A DNA stretch of 34,482 bases from Candidatus Scalindua sp. (GTDB lineage Bacteria; Planctomycetota; Brocadiia; Brocadiales; Scalinduaceae), in contig JAIQZU010000042.1 in assembly GCA_021776915.1 (NCBI GenBank), positions 1 to 34,482 of the forward strand. The letters run 5' to 3'. Positions 23,899-32,543 of this stretch are shown here, piece by piece. The position numbers and the translations under genes are program-made. How positions within the stretch are numbered: the first letter of the stretch is position 1; the number at the start of each line of letters is the position of its first letter. The notes below the pieces were generated by a model. It was given only the letters and a program-made list of their open reading frames with translations. It was not told where the DNA came from and did not search any database.

Positions 23899-25583
23899 TC
23901 TTCGCTTACATCTCCATTAAATGAGACATAGAGTATTTTCTCTGTCTTGCTGAGATTTATTATTTCCCTGAGTATGCTTTTCTTTTCATATATTATATTA
24001 CATTGCTTCAGGTATTCCTTTAAGAATCTTAATCTATCCGTTGTCGAAATAAGTTTCGGAGTAGACAGGTTCATCTGTGTAAGATTTTTTATCCTTTTCC
24101 GGATAGTTACTTCTTCTTCAAAAGAGACTTTATCAAAATCAAGGAATGTGATATGGAATGATTTGTCATTTTCTTTCATCATGATATTACACGTCTTCAA
24201 ATCATGATGGAAAATATTCCGGTTGTGCATCTCCCCAATAGTCTCTGCAAGATTATTTATAAGTACCCTTTTCTTTTTCAACTTACTCAATGATGGTTTA
24301 TCATGAAAATTCTTCAATATGTATCTGTCCATCTCCAGGCAGTCTCTGGCGTATTCCATAACCAGGTAGCTGTCTGTAGTGATCCATAATACCTTCTTTT
24401 CCATTAATGCCAGTGGCATAGGTGTGTTGAAGCCGTATACCAATAATCCATTACCGGCAATCCACGCCTTCTTTCCTGCAGAATTACGGAAGATATTCCT
24501 TATAAGGCATATTCCACAACTTACCTTATATTGTTTTACTACAACACTCTGAGTTTTCTCATTTTCAAGAGGTAATCTGGTCAAGGCAGTCTTTGAGTCG
24601 CGCTTCATGACTATGGCCTTATCACCATTTACCAATGCATTATGATGTTTCTCTATCAGCCCCGCAAAGCGGTTTGTATCATAACCTTTTCTGAAAAACA
24701 TCTTCATGCCGGCAGACCTTTTCTTTGAAAAGGCGCTGCTTTCCTTCACACATCTTTTCAATCTGCTTTTATAATGGATATTCCTTATCCTTGAGGATTG
24801 CGATTCTATTTGTCCGACTAGTTCGTTTTCATCAGTAGTGCTACTAAGAACATTAACCCCATACGATCTAAGAAAATCTAATTTGTTGGTCTTTGTCAGT
24901 ATGGATGATAATGAGTTGAAAATCTGTGCAAGATTGTGCAGTCTCTTACGAAATGGCATTCTCTTAAGAATTTTCACGCTGTGAAGGTCCATTAAGTAGA
25001 GGTCGCAATCATAAATTGAGGAGGTTTGATTGTTCTTGAATCTTATCAGTATGTTGCCGGTATGAAGGTCATAATGACAAAAACCTTTTTCATGAATATC
25101 CCTTATAAAGCCTGCCAGTTTACGCAACAACTTTCTTTTCTCGGTTTCCTGCTCCACTGACAAAGCGCCTTCGAAGTTGGCCTGGCAGAATCCCATAAAC
25201 TCTTTACTGTTTGTAACCGCCTCTGTAACCAACAGGCTGTAAGTCTTTTTCTTCACCATTGCAAGCGGCAAGGCAGTATTGATATTCTTACATAATAATG
25301 CGTTGCCAACCTCCCACTCAGTCCTGATCCTGGTTGGTACAAACAGATACTTTACGTAATCTCGATAGCCACCTCTCTTGAAATATTTAATATATATTCC
25401 ATTTTCGTTTATATCGGTAACCGGCATTGAGATTACTGACCGTACCCTGTTTTCCTTTATTAATGTATAGTTCTCACCGTTTATGCCAGAACGGAAATTA
25501 TCAAGGTTTATCTTGTCCGTAATGCTTTCGTACCCTTCCCTTACCGTCCACTCTGCTACATTCTTTACGGTACTTATTGACAT
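23892..25583 (-). CDS. Protein with two tandem LPS-kinase (WaaP/KdkA-like) domains
   Basis: The 563-residue soluble protein is made of two related protein-kinase-fold domains of the Kdo/heptose kinase family. Domain 1 (about 30-245) has the ATP lysine K66 (IYIKYFKRGG), NTALPLAMV, catalytic HYDLHTGNI with D172 and N177, and the metal site MDLH with D199. Domain 2 (about 325-540) has K350 (VVVKQY), the family segment SAGKKAWIAGNGLL, NTPMPLALM, HHDLKTCNI with D461 and N466, and LDFDK with D482. Both look active. Family members phosphorylate sugars of the lipid A-core. Two domains could serve two positions or substrates. It is coupled to the GT2 gene downstream. About 290 bp separate it from the upstream GT39 gene. 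Confidence 0.85.
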   Translation of the reverse strand: MSISTVKNVAEWTVREGYESITDKINLDNFRSGINGENYTLIKENRVRSVISMPVTDINENGIYIKYFKRGGYRDYVKYLFVPTRIRTEWEVGNALLCKNINTALPLAMVKKKTYSLLVTEAVTNSKEFMGFCQANFEGALSVEQETEKRKLLRKLAGFIRDIHEKGFCHYDLHTGNILIRFKNNQTSSIYDCDLYLMDLHSVKILKRMPFRKRLHNLAQIFNSLSSILTKTNKLDFLRSYGVNVLSSTTDENELVGQIESQSSRIRNIHYKSRLKRCVKESSAFSKKRSAGMKMFFRKGYDTNRFAGLIEKHHNALVNGDKAIVMKRDSKTALTRLPLENEKTQSVVVKQYKVSCGICLIRNIFRNSAGKKAWIAGNGLLVYGFNTPMPLALMEKKVLWITTDSYLVMEYARDCLEMDRYILKNFHDKPSLSKLKKKRVLINNLAETIGEMHNRNIFHHDLKTCNIMMKENDKSFHITFLDFDKVSFEEEVTIRKRIKNLTQMNLSTPKLISTTDRLRFLKEYLKQCNIIYEKKSILREIINLSKTEKILYVSFNGDVSEDW

Positions 25584-25875
25584 TGTATTATTTTGTATAT
25601 TTCATAAGTCTTAAAAACTAATATATTTATATGTCAGTTCTATACATAGGCTTAAATGCAAAATAAGGATATCTTTAAGAGATGTGTAAATCAAGGAAAA
25701 ACGGTGTATTCTAAAGGACTGATAGAATTTAGCTTTTGCTTCCATGCGAATAGAGTATCAACCTCTTCTCGTTAGAACTTTGTTGGTATATATATAACTG
25801 ATAATAGTATCCCACATCATTAATCAACGATAAAACTATCACAATATACGCTAAGTCAAATTTATTCTTAAATAT
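25584..25875. other. AT-rich gap upstream of the kinase gene
   Basis: The 292 bp between GT39 and the tandem-kinase gene probably carries the promoter of the kinase-GT2 unit. I see no clear -35/-10 pair, terminator hairpin or repeat. Confidence 0.35.
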
Positions 25876-27507
25876 TTAATCCTGCACTTTGTTGGAAACA
25901 AAGACTAATTTTCTGTGGCCTACAGAATCACTTAATAACATATGTACAGGCACTTTAAGCCATTTTTGTATATCGTTTAAAACATTTGGTTTTATGATTA
26001 AATACCTTCTTTCTTCTGAGTTAAAGAAATGGTTAATTTCAACAGGATTCTGGACAATCTTAATATATTTTCTACCTGTATAAAAGAGATAAGCTTCCTT
26101 ATGAAAGCCAAAGATAGCAAGCTTCTCTTCCGGTTCCATAATAGCATTTATCTTTGTGCAGAAAGGCTTGGCAGATTTCTTTGTGTTCATTTCAGGAATT
26201 ACTATCTTAACACTCAATATGAATATGATCAGTACTGCAAGAAATATAGACATCAAGGAAGCAAATATCTTTTTGCGATATAGAAATACAAGTGACAAAA
26301 TTGATACACTTATGCACGTTGTAGAAATTATTACAGAATAGATAATCTTTTCCGGGAAATAAGTATCTACTACGAATGGCAAGCTTATGCCGGCAACAAT
26401 TATAAAGCCAAAAAGAACATAACCGGGTATGCAAATAATCCGGTGAAACTTATTATTCTCAGGATTCAAAACCATAGAATCAAAAAGCCATGCAACCAGT
26501 AATGAAGCTGCGGGATAAAGAGGCAGCAAATATCTACCCTTCTTTCCAGACGCTATCAAAAAGAAAACAAAAACAGCAACAAACCACACAAATGGAAAGT
26601 GGAAACTCCGAAATTCTTTACTCTTCTGTTTTATACTGTAGATTATGACACCAGGGATAAATAAACTCCACGGCATAAATTCCATCGGAAACCTTGTGAA
26701 ATAATAATAAAAAGGCTCTTTATCCTTCCACGAATTAAAAAATCTTCCCATGATCTGGTTATTGAAAATTTCATTCACATATTCCCTGTTACCCTCGAAG
26801 GACGCTAAAATAAACCATGTAAAAACTATAATTGAAAATACAACGCATCCTCTTCCTATAGCCATGTAACGGTAAAGCTTAAGTTTCCTTTCCATTGCAA
26901 GAAAGGATACTATTGTTATCACCGGTAGAATAAGTCCAAGAGGGCCTTTGGTCAAGACTGCCAGTCCCATAAATACATAAGAAAGCAGAAAAAGTATTGT
27001 CCTTTTCGAATCCCTGGAATAGCCTGAATAAAAACACAGAAGAGACATAGTAATTAAAAATGTAAGTAATACATCAAATGCAGATCTTCGTGCTATCCAT
27101 AGAAAGTTGACATTAGTAGCTAATATTAAGGCCGCAATTATTCCTGTCCTCCTGGAAAATATAGATTTACCCAGAAAAAAAACAGCTACACAACAACCAA
27201 TTCCTGCCAGGGCAGAAGGCAATCTGGCAGAAAACTCTGTTACCGTCTTAAATGGCATGGAAAAAAGATCAATTAACCAGAATAGCAAGGGTGGTTTGTC
27301 AGGGTATATCTCTCCATTTAAACGAGGGAGAATAAAGTTTTTACTCTCTAACATTTCCAATGCTACCTGGGCATAGCGAGGCTCATCAGGTGCCCAGAGA
27401 TCTCTGTTGCCCAGATCAAAAATAAACAGAAACCCTGTAACAATAACCAGAAATGTAACCTGAATATGAGTGTGTCTCCAGAAATAATTTACAACAATCT
27501 TGCTCAT
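25876..27507 (-). CDS. GT39/ArnT-like polyprenyl-phosphate sugar transferase
   Basis: This integral membrane glycosyltransferase (GT-C fold) has 543 residues and about 11-12 hydrophobic segments. The catalytic first periplasmic loop contains NRDLWAPDEPRYAQVALEML, the acidic motif of the ArnT/PMT family. A second conserved loop motif is LPRLNGEIYPDKPPLLFWLI. The C-terminal 100 residues form a soluble periplasmic domain. Family members move a sugar from undecaprenyl phosphate to lipid A or another surface acceptor. It is third in a set with a DPM1-like GT2 that would make the lipid-linked sugar and a LAB_N protein, 111 bp after the latter. The sugar is not predictable; aminoarabinose is unlikely since no arn genes are near. 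Confidence 0.92.
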   Translation of the reverse strand: MSKIVVNYFWRHTHIQVTFLVIVTGFLFIFDLGNRDLWAPDEPRYAQVALEMLESKNFILPRLNGEIYPDKPPLLFWLIDLFSMPFKTVTEFSARLPSALAGIGCCVAVFFLGKSIFSRRTGIIAALILATNVNFLWIARRSAFDVLLTFLITMSLLCFYSGYSRDSKRTILFLLSYVFMGLAVLTKGPLGLILPVITIVSFLAMERKLKLYRYMAIGRGCVVFSIIVFTWFILASFEGNREYVNEIFNNQIMGRFFNSWKDKEPFYYYFTRFPMEFMPWSLFIPGVIIYSIKQKSKEFRSFHFPFVWFVAVFVFFLIASGKKGRYLLPLYPAASLLVAWLFDSMVLNPENNKFHRIICIPGYVLFGFIIVAGISLPFVVDTYFPEKIIYSVIISTTCISVSILSLVFLYRKKIFASLMSIFLAVLIIFILSVKIVIPEMNTKKSAKPFCTKINAIMEPEEKLAIFGFHKEAYLFYTGRKYIKIVQNPVEINHFFNSEERRYLIIKPNVLNDIQKWLKVPVHMLLSDSVGHRKLVFVSNKVQD

Positions 27508-27618
27508 TTAATCTCTTTTACCAATAACCTGTGATATTAAGCGGAGGGAAAAGAAGGCATGTAATAATTTTCTAATGTCTGCTTCTTACTATGATATTAC
27601 TTTTAGATATTAAAAAAC

Positions 27619-27894
27619 CTAGGAATTATCCACTGTCTTTTTCTTATATATCAAGGCAAGGTTTCTAAAGTAAATAAAGAGCCCTGTACATTGGCCAAGA
27701 ATAAACACAGGATCTTTCCTGTGGATAGCATAAGAAAGTAAAACTGCACTCCCGCCGATACTCAGATACCAGAAGGCCAAAGGTATAACACTCTCCTTCT
27801 TTTTTTCTGATGCTATCCATTGAATAAGAAATCTGGAACCAAACAAAAGCTGGCCAACAAAACCAAAACACATCCAAAGATTAAGGCTATTCAT
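27619..27894 (-). CDS. LAB_N (lipid-A-disaccharide synthase N-terminal) domain membrane protein
   Basis: The 91-residue protein has three hydrophobic segments and the LAB_N signature: FGSRFLIQWIASEKKKESVI, then PLAFWYLSIGGSAVLL and a final GLFIYFRNL. The domain is named for its fusion to LpxB, but it more often occurs alone beside GT2 and GT39 genes. There it is suspected of handling polyprenyl-phosphate sugars, for example in flipping. Its start overlaps the upstream GT2 stop by 8 bp, so the two are translationally coupled. This supports a joint role in delivering the lipid-linked sugar to the GT39 enzyme. Confidence 0.9.
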   Translation of the reverse strand: MNSLNLWMCFGFVGQLLFGSRFLIQWIASEKKKESVIPLAFWYLSIGGSAVLLSYAIHRKDPVFILGQCTGLFIYFRNLALIYKKKTVDNS

Positions 27895-28597
27895 CTCTCA
27901 CCTCATAATAAAGTTTACGTCTTTTCATCCATCTTACTGCCAGCAGGTCTAAAAAAGACTTGAAGATTCTATTTCTTACGTTGTATTTTGATTTTCCGAA
28001 TACCCTGGGATTGTGTTTTACCTTTACCTCCTTAACAGAGAATCCTTCCATTTTGAATAACGTGGGTAGAAAACGATGCATTCCGTTATACAACTTAATT
28101 TTATTTAAACACTCCCTGCGAAATATCTTTAAGGAACAACCTGTGTCTTTTATATTCTCGCTGGTTAGTTTATTCCTGACATAATTTGCTACTTTACCGG
28201 ACACAATCTTAATTAACGGATCCTGTCTCTTGAAGCGCCAACCATATACCATGTCATAACCATCAATTTCTGCAAAAAGTAATGGAATATCAAAAGGATC
28301 GTTTTGTAAATCAGCATCCATCATTACAATATACTTCCCCCTTGAATCCTTGAAGCCTGCATCCAGAGCAGCAGTCTGTCCGCAATTTTCTCTTAATCTG
28401 ACAATTCTGAAATTATTATACTCGACACATACATTCTTCATCTCTTTGTGGCTATGATCCGTACTGCCATCATCTACAAAAATACTTTCATAAGAATATC
28501 CAATATCTGACATTGCCCTATGTATTGCAGACGAAAGTACAGGAATATTTTCTTCCTCATTAAATACAGGAATTACTATAGATATCTCAGGTTTCAT
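27887..28597 (-). CDS. DPM1-like polyprenyl-phosphate GT2 glycosyltransferase
   Basis: This cytoplasmic-face enzyme would transfer a sugar from a nucleotide donor to undecaprenyl phosphate. The 236-residue protein has EISIVIPVFNEEENIPVL, VDDGSTDHSHKEM, the metal-binding MMDADLQNDPFDIP and YGWRFKRQDP. It lacks the two C-terminal membrane helices of ArnC and GtrB, so it is a DPM1-type minimal enzyme. It probably leans on the LAB_N protein at the membrane. It heads the set GT2-LAB_N-GT39, with 253 bp of non-coding DNA upstream that should contain its promoter. Confidence 0.92.
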   Translation of the reverse strand: MKPEISIVIPVFNEEENIPVLSSAIHRAMSDIGYSYESIFVDDGSTDHSHKEMKNVCVEYNNFRIVRLRENCGQTAALDAGFKDSRGKYIVMMDADLQNDPFDIPLLFAEIDGYDMVYGWRFKRQDPLIKIVSGKVANYVRNKLTSENIKDTGCSLKIFRRECLNKIKLYNGMHRFLPTLFKMEGFSVKEVKVKHNPRVFGKSKYNVRNRIFKSFLDLLAVRWMKRRKLYYEVRDE

Positions 28598-28850
28598 AGA
28601 TTATATGAGTTTTTGCAAACGCACAATATAAATATAATTCTATTTTTATTCAACTGTAAACATTGTGACACAGCCTGAGAGCAGGTGGTTTACTGTACAG
28701 ATAAATTATGATGAGGAAACAAGGCTTAGGTGGATAGTTTCTTTGTTTTTCTTCAAATAACTGGTAACACAATAAATCCTTAAAAAATCTTCTTCATAAG
28801 TTAGACCAGACACAACGGAATTAAAACCGCAAAAGAGAAGTTGTCATGTT

Positions 28851-29603
28851 TTAGCTGAAATCACGTACATTTAATAGTGGTAGAAATATAACTAATACAT
28901 CTTCCGAAAAGAACCAGAACTTACTGATGATTAGATGTACGCGTAAGCCAGCTTTTTCAGCCTCGCAGTTTATTGTATTTTTATCAACACGATTTATTCT
29001 TGTCTTTTTGCGCCTTAACCACCGGAAAAAATGTTTAAGCGCAAAAACTGACTGGTATTGGATAAATAATGGCCCTTCACATACTCTTCTCATCTCCTGA
29101 AGAAAGCTGATGCGATGAGCAGAAGGAACAGCTTGCATAAGACGAAAACTCACAACACCAGAACAAGAACCGGTTTGAATCGGAAGTTTTTCTACTTCCC
29201 CCTGGATCAAACCGAGTGATCCATTGTAATTGACCCCTGGAGGATCACAATAGCTTCGCGTTTTTTGCAGCATGCTTTCAGAAATGTCCAGGGCTATAAC
29301 CTGGCATCCGTTGGACATGAGAAACTTCGCTAAACGGCCAGCACCGCATGCAACTTCTATTATCCTTTGCCCCGGATTAACACACCGAAACGCTCGCCAG
29401 AGGAGAACTTTATTAAGAAGCTCTTTGACGTACCCTCGGAGACCATGATAATATGCAGTGTCAAACCGGTCCGATCTTTGATCGCTATAGTATAACGTCT
29501 TCCATGATTTGTATTGCCGGGGAGATGAGTGGATATTAACACCCTCACCTTCATCTGCATCATTTGTCTGCACTCGCATCTTTTGTCTTTTTTTCTTTGA
29601 CAT
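28851..29603 (-). CDS. Class I SAM-dependent methyltransferase
   Basis: The 250-residue protein has a Rossmann-type SAM site (IIEVACGAGRLAKFLMSNGC), the acidic strand VIALDISESMLQKT, and VEKLPIQTGSCSGVVSFRLM as motifs II and III. A basic 20-residue N-terminus precedes it. The C-terminal half has aromatic and hydrophobic stretches, which would suit a lipid or small-molecule substrate. The target is unknown, and the neighbourhood suggests an envelope glycan or lipid. It is isolated, with a gap of about 250 bp downstream and a 699 bp repeat-rich gap upstream. Confidence 0.85.
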   Translation of the reverse strand: MSKKKRQKMRVQTNDADEGEGVNIHSSPRQYKSWKTLYYSDQRSDRFDTAYYHGLRGYVKELLNKVLLWRAFRCVNPGQRIIEVACGAGRLAKFLMSNGCQVIALDISESMLQKTRSYCDPPGVNYNGSLGLIQGEVEKLPIQTGSCSGVVSFRLMQAVPSAHRISFLQEMRRVCEGPLFIQYQSVFALKHFFRWLRRKKTRINRVDKNTINCEAEKAGLRVHLIISKFWFFSEDVLVIFLPLLNVRDFS

Positions 29604-29663
29604 AGATTTATTGTTTGAGGGAAGGTTATAGGTTTTCTATATTTTTGTTAACATGGTTTTCCA

Positions 29664-29770
29664 CAAGTCAGGTCGCTATCACGACAAAATTCCTCGACTC
29701 CGCTCGAAATGACGTCTTCTGAGCGGAGTCGAAGTGTGATCAATATTGAAATTCCTATGCATCAAGTCAG
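29664..29770. repeat. 112 bp dispersed palindromic repeat, copy 3 (shortened)
   Basis: It starts CAAGTCAGGTCGCTATCACG, with the same 11 bp inverted repeat CGACTCCGCTC and GAGCGGAGTCG as copy 2. It is about 5 bp shorter owing to small deletions. Its right end runs into a further related unit, making it the first unit of the array 29664-29998. Confidence 0.85.
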
Positions 29771-29998
29771 GTCTTCGGCGACTTTTTGTCGTTGTGTAGT
29801 GTCGTATAATTATCCCAGGACAAACTGCGCCGAGAACTTTACGCCCCTACGTTTTGTTACAACATTAGAATTCCTATACACCAAGTTAAGCCTTCAGCGA
29901 CTTTTTACACGGTAGGAACCCGCCATGGCGGGCGATCGCCAACGGGAGTTGACTCCTACCAAAACATTGAAATCCCTATACACTAAATTAGTTTGCAC
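29664..29998. repeat. Modular repeat array: conserved junctions, different cores
   Basis: Three adjacent units share their ends but not their middles. The junction ATTCCTATGCATCAAGTCAG plus GTCTTCGGCGAC (29751-29782) recurs as ATTCCTATACACCAAGTTAA plus GCCTTCAGCGAC (29870-29901). It recurs in part at 29972-29998 (ATCCCTATACACTAAATTAG). Junction spacing is 119 and 102 bp. Unit 1 has the 112 bp repeat core, and unit 3 has a separate inverted repeat (GGTAGGA at 29911 to TCCTACC at 29960) with CCCGCCATGGCGGG inside. No open frame fits it. Confidence 0.65.
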
Positions 29999-30115
29999 TA
30001 AGGGAATCCAAGAAGGCAAAAAGCTCGATACAGGAACCATATCAACTTTTTTGCCTGCCAGACCAAGACTCTATTAATAACTTTATATATACTGAATAGA
30101 GTTTTGTACCATGTT

Positions 30116-30171
30116 GAACATTAAGACAAAGTGAAGGAGAGATTAAATAGTATTAATGAAGGGATGATTAA
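30116..30171 (-). promoter_or_regulatory. Cluster of 11 bp direct repeats, possible second site of the OmpR-type regulator
   Basis: On the minus strand the 11-mers TTAATCATCCC and TTCATTAATAC are adjacent. After 3 bp come TTAATCTCTCC, TTCACTTTGTC and TTAATGTTC, all in 11 bp phase. The last two resemble the units before the response regulator gene (TTCATCTTGTC, TTAATGTTTGT). A TATATATAA sequence lies downstream on the same strand. The next gene in that direction is the methyltransferase starting at 29603, about 500 bp away. Confidence 0.45.
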
Positions 30172-30302
30172 GAAATGTTTATGTACAATATTGTTTTTGC
30201 TGGGAAAAAATGATTTGATGATGATTAATGGTTGAATAATTAATCCCATTCTAAAAAAACGGGATAGTTGTGTTTGATTTGCTTATTAAATGGTATGTTC
30301 AA

Positions 30303-31094
30303 TTATGTGTCAATTAAGTTCTCGTTACTTTTCCTGGCTATAACAAGCCAGTTTTCTCCACATAAGCTTTTAGATGAAACTAAAACCTTAAACAAAAGTT
30401 TTGAAACTCCCGATCTTTGTATAAATTTTTCCATAACATGAGTCTTGTAAAAAGTCATTGGAATAATAAAGGGAATTAATAAAAACCACATTAAATAGGA
30501 TTTCATCTTGTAACCAACCGCATCAATTAGAAAACAATTCAAATTATGTGTGCGTAGTTGATACAAAAAAACAGGTAGATGTGGTAAATAATTATGAAAT
30601 TTAAATGACTCTTCGTCAGGCACGTCAAAACCAATAAACGCTCTTTTCGCTTTGAAGAAGCCAGTCAATAGAAAATGTAACCTCGAGTTTATTCTCATAA
30701 TATTAGGCGCCACAACAATGATATATCCGCCCGGCTTTATAACCCTGGAAATTTCTCTTATAGCGGCATTATGATCGCTTAAGTGTGCAATAACATCTAA
30801 CAATATAACGCAATCGTAGGTACCGTCCTTGTATGGAAGTCCCCTGTAGATATCCACTCCACCGTCGATATCCACAGATTTACAGGCATCAAGATGTTTT
30901 GTGTAATTAGTTCCTCTTACACTGTAACCGTCTTGCCGTAACCAATCCAGAACTTCACCATTACCACAACTCACATCTAAAATTCTTCCTTTTGATGGAA
31001 TGTACCGTTTTATCAGTTTATATACTTTTTGCTTTCTTAAGATATTGCCTCTAGCCATAATATATTCTTTAATAATTCCATAGTCATAACCCAA
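30303..31094 (-). CDS. Class I SAM-dependent methyltransferase cotranscribed with the two-component genes
   Basis: The 263-residue protein has the SAM site RILDVSCGNGEVLDWLRQDG, an acidic-strand replacement RGTNYTKH, LPYKDGTYDCVILLDVIAHL and the family segment ISRVIKPGGYIIVVAPN. Two hydrophobic stretches in the C-terminal half (near MWFLLIPFIIPMTF) suggest membrane contact, as in methyltransferases of polysaccharide or quinone-like lipids. The start is uncertain: TTG at 31094 gives a normal N-terminus, and ATG at 31058 is the alternative. Only 12 bp separate it from the histidine kinase stop, so it is probably in the same transcript. The substrate is unknown. Confidence 0.85.
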   Translation of the reverse strand: MGYDYGIIKEYIMARGNILRKQKVYKLIKRYIPSKGRILDVSCGNGEVLDWLRQDGYSVRGTNYTKHLDACKSVDIDGGVDIYRGLPYKDGTYDCVILLDVIAHLSDHNAAIREISRVIKPGGYIIVVAPNIMRINSRLHFLLTGFFKAKRAFIGFDVPDEESFKFHNYLPHLPVFLYQLRTHNLNCFLIDAVGYKMKSYLMWFLLIPFIIPMTFYKTHVMEKFIQRSGVSKLLFKVLVSSKSLCGENWLVIARKSNENLIDT

Positions 31095-31106
31095 AACAAT
31101 GGGAAT

Positions 31107-32543
31107 TTAGCCAAGTTTTATATCTTTTGGAAGTTTTATTACAAATGTGCTGCCAACTCCTAACTTACTTATAACTTCTATTTTTCCTTTATGGAGATCT
31201 GCTATATTTTTACAGATATTAAGCCCTAAACCTGTTCCGCCTGTTTCCCTGGATCGTGAAGGATCAACACGAAAGAAACGATCAAAAATCTTTTCGAGAT
31301 GGTCTTCATACATGCCTATTCCAGTATCCTCAATACGGACTATAACCTCATCTTTGCCATACCCCAGAGAGACGTTAATACAACCACCCGGTAAAGTATA
31401 TTTAATGGCATTGTCTAATAGATTTGAAAATACACGTCTTAATAATGTTTCATCCCCGTTGACTTGAACGTCTTGTATTCCACTAACTGATAACCCTATC
31501 TTTTTTGAATCTGACACCGGCCTGAATTTATTTTGAAGTTCCTTCAGCATATTGCTCAGATTGAATGCTTTCAGGTGCAAGATGTCTGCACCTGAATCTG
31601 ACCTTGAAAGCGCTAATAAATCACTGATCATCCTGGCCATTCTTTCAAGAGCAATTAAATTATCTTCGTGTAATCCACGATACTCTTCCACCGTCCTCTC
31701 CTTTGAGAGAATGACTTCAGTTCCGGTCTTAAGAGAAGCAATTGGAGTCCTGAGTTCGTGAGAAACATCCGACGTAAATTGTGTTATCCTATTGAAAGAC
31801 GCTTCAATTCTGTCGAGCATAAGATTAATGGTTTTTGCCAATTCATCCAGTTCATCTCCAGTTTCTGCAGACACAAGCCTTGCATTCAAAGTTGATGAAT
31901 TTATTTCCCGTGTATTTTCGATTATCTTTTTTATCGGAGACAAACTCTTTCTCGAAACTAACCAACCTCCGATAATACCTAATATAATGAATACCGGCAC
32001 TAACATTAAAAAGTTTTCTTGCATATTTTCTACTGTTTTATATGAGAGCCTCATATAAATACCAATCTGAAGAATATACTTACAAGAATTATCAACCTCT
32101 ACATATCTTGTTATTAAGCGGTATGGAATCCTTAAACCTTCTACCCATATACTTGATAATGTATTTTCTCCTTTTATCGCATTTGCAATGTCATCATCAG
32201 AAATCTTTAAGTTTGGAGCAAAAAAATTCTCGGAACTAATGAAGGTGTTTTGTTCAATATCATACAATCTTATTGATGCTCTCAGGTACTTTTGGCTGGA
32301 AGACTCTATATTTATCATCTTTTGTAAATCACTAACGGAGAAATGGAAACCTTTAATACTGTCCAGCACATCTTCACTTACATCAAATAAAATGCGATCT
32401 GTTTCCTTATTAAGCGTATGTCTTAATCTATAATACATAAAGATGTCAGTGGAAAGCAGTATTAAGATAACTGATAATGAATACCATAAAGCAATCCTGA
32501 CGCTGATAGTTTTGAATAATCTAATCCTGCTCTTCGAGGACAT
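31107..32543 (-). CDS. Sensor histidine kinase, CusS/heavy-metal-sensor-like architecture
   Basis: The protein has about 478 residues. TM1 (about 18-38) and TM2 (about 178-197) bracket a 140-residue periplasmic domain without a recognised fold. HAMP follows (SLSPIKKIIENTREI). The dimerisation helix carries the phosphorylated His in SDVSHELRTPIASLK. The ATPase domain has NLLDNAIKYT, DTGIGMYEDHLEKIFDRFFR and GGTGLGLNICKNI. The order of parts is like CusS/CopS-type kinases, but no metal-binding residues can be named. I prefer ATG at 32543, with GGGGTGCAGGA upstream, over GTG at 32552. The start overlaps the regulator gene, so the two are coupled. Confidence 0.95.
   Translation of the reverse strand: MSSKSRIRLFKTISVRIALWYSLSVILILLSTDIFMYYRLRHTLNKETDRILFDVSEDVLDSIKGFHFSVSDLQKMINIESSSQKYLRASIRLYDIEQNTFISSENFFAPNLKISDDDIANAIKGENTLSSIWVEGLRIPYRLITRYVEVDNSCKYILQIGIYMRLSYKTVENMQENFLMLVPVFIILGIIGGWLVSRKSLSPIKKIIENTREINSSTLNARLVSAETGDELDELAKTINLMLDRIEASFNRITQFTSDVSHELRTPIASLKTGTEVILSKERTVEEYRGLHEDNLIALERMARMISDLLALSRSDSGADILHLKAFNLSNMLKELQNKFRPVSDSKKIGLSVSGIQDVQVNGDETLLRRVFSNLLDNAIKYTLPGGCINVSLGYGKDEVIVRIEDTGIGMYEDHLEKIFDRFFRVDPSRSRETGGTGLGLNICKNIADLHKGKIEVISKLGVGSTFVIKLPKDIKLG

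Larger units (their letters stand above)
29604..30302. other. 699 bp non-coding stretch with repeat array and regulator-like sites
   Basis: From left to right this gap holds copy 3 of the 112 bp repeat, a modular repeat array to 29998, an inverted repeat ACTCTATT/AATAGAGT (30069-30104), and a cluster of 11 bp direct repeats (30116-30171). A small plus-strand open frame inside the array is repeat-derived and not a gene. Confidence 0.6.

Noticed and set aside
29709-29915. 68-residue plus-strand open frame
   Set aside because: It lies wholly inside the repeat array, crosses a palindrome and two junctions, and has no ribosome site.
29664-29998. Reading the array as a CRISPR
   Set aside because: Junctions are imperfect, only about three in number, spaced 102-119 bp, and the cores contain palindromes. 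No cas gene is near.
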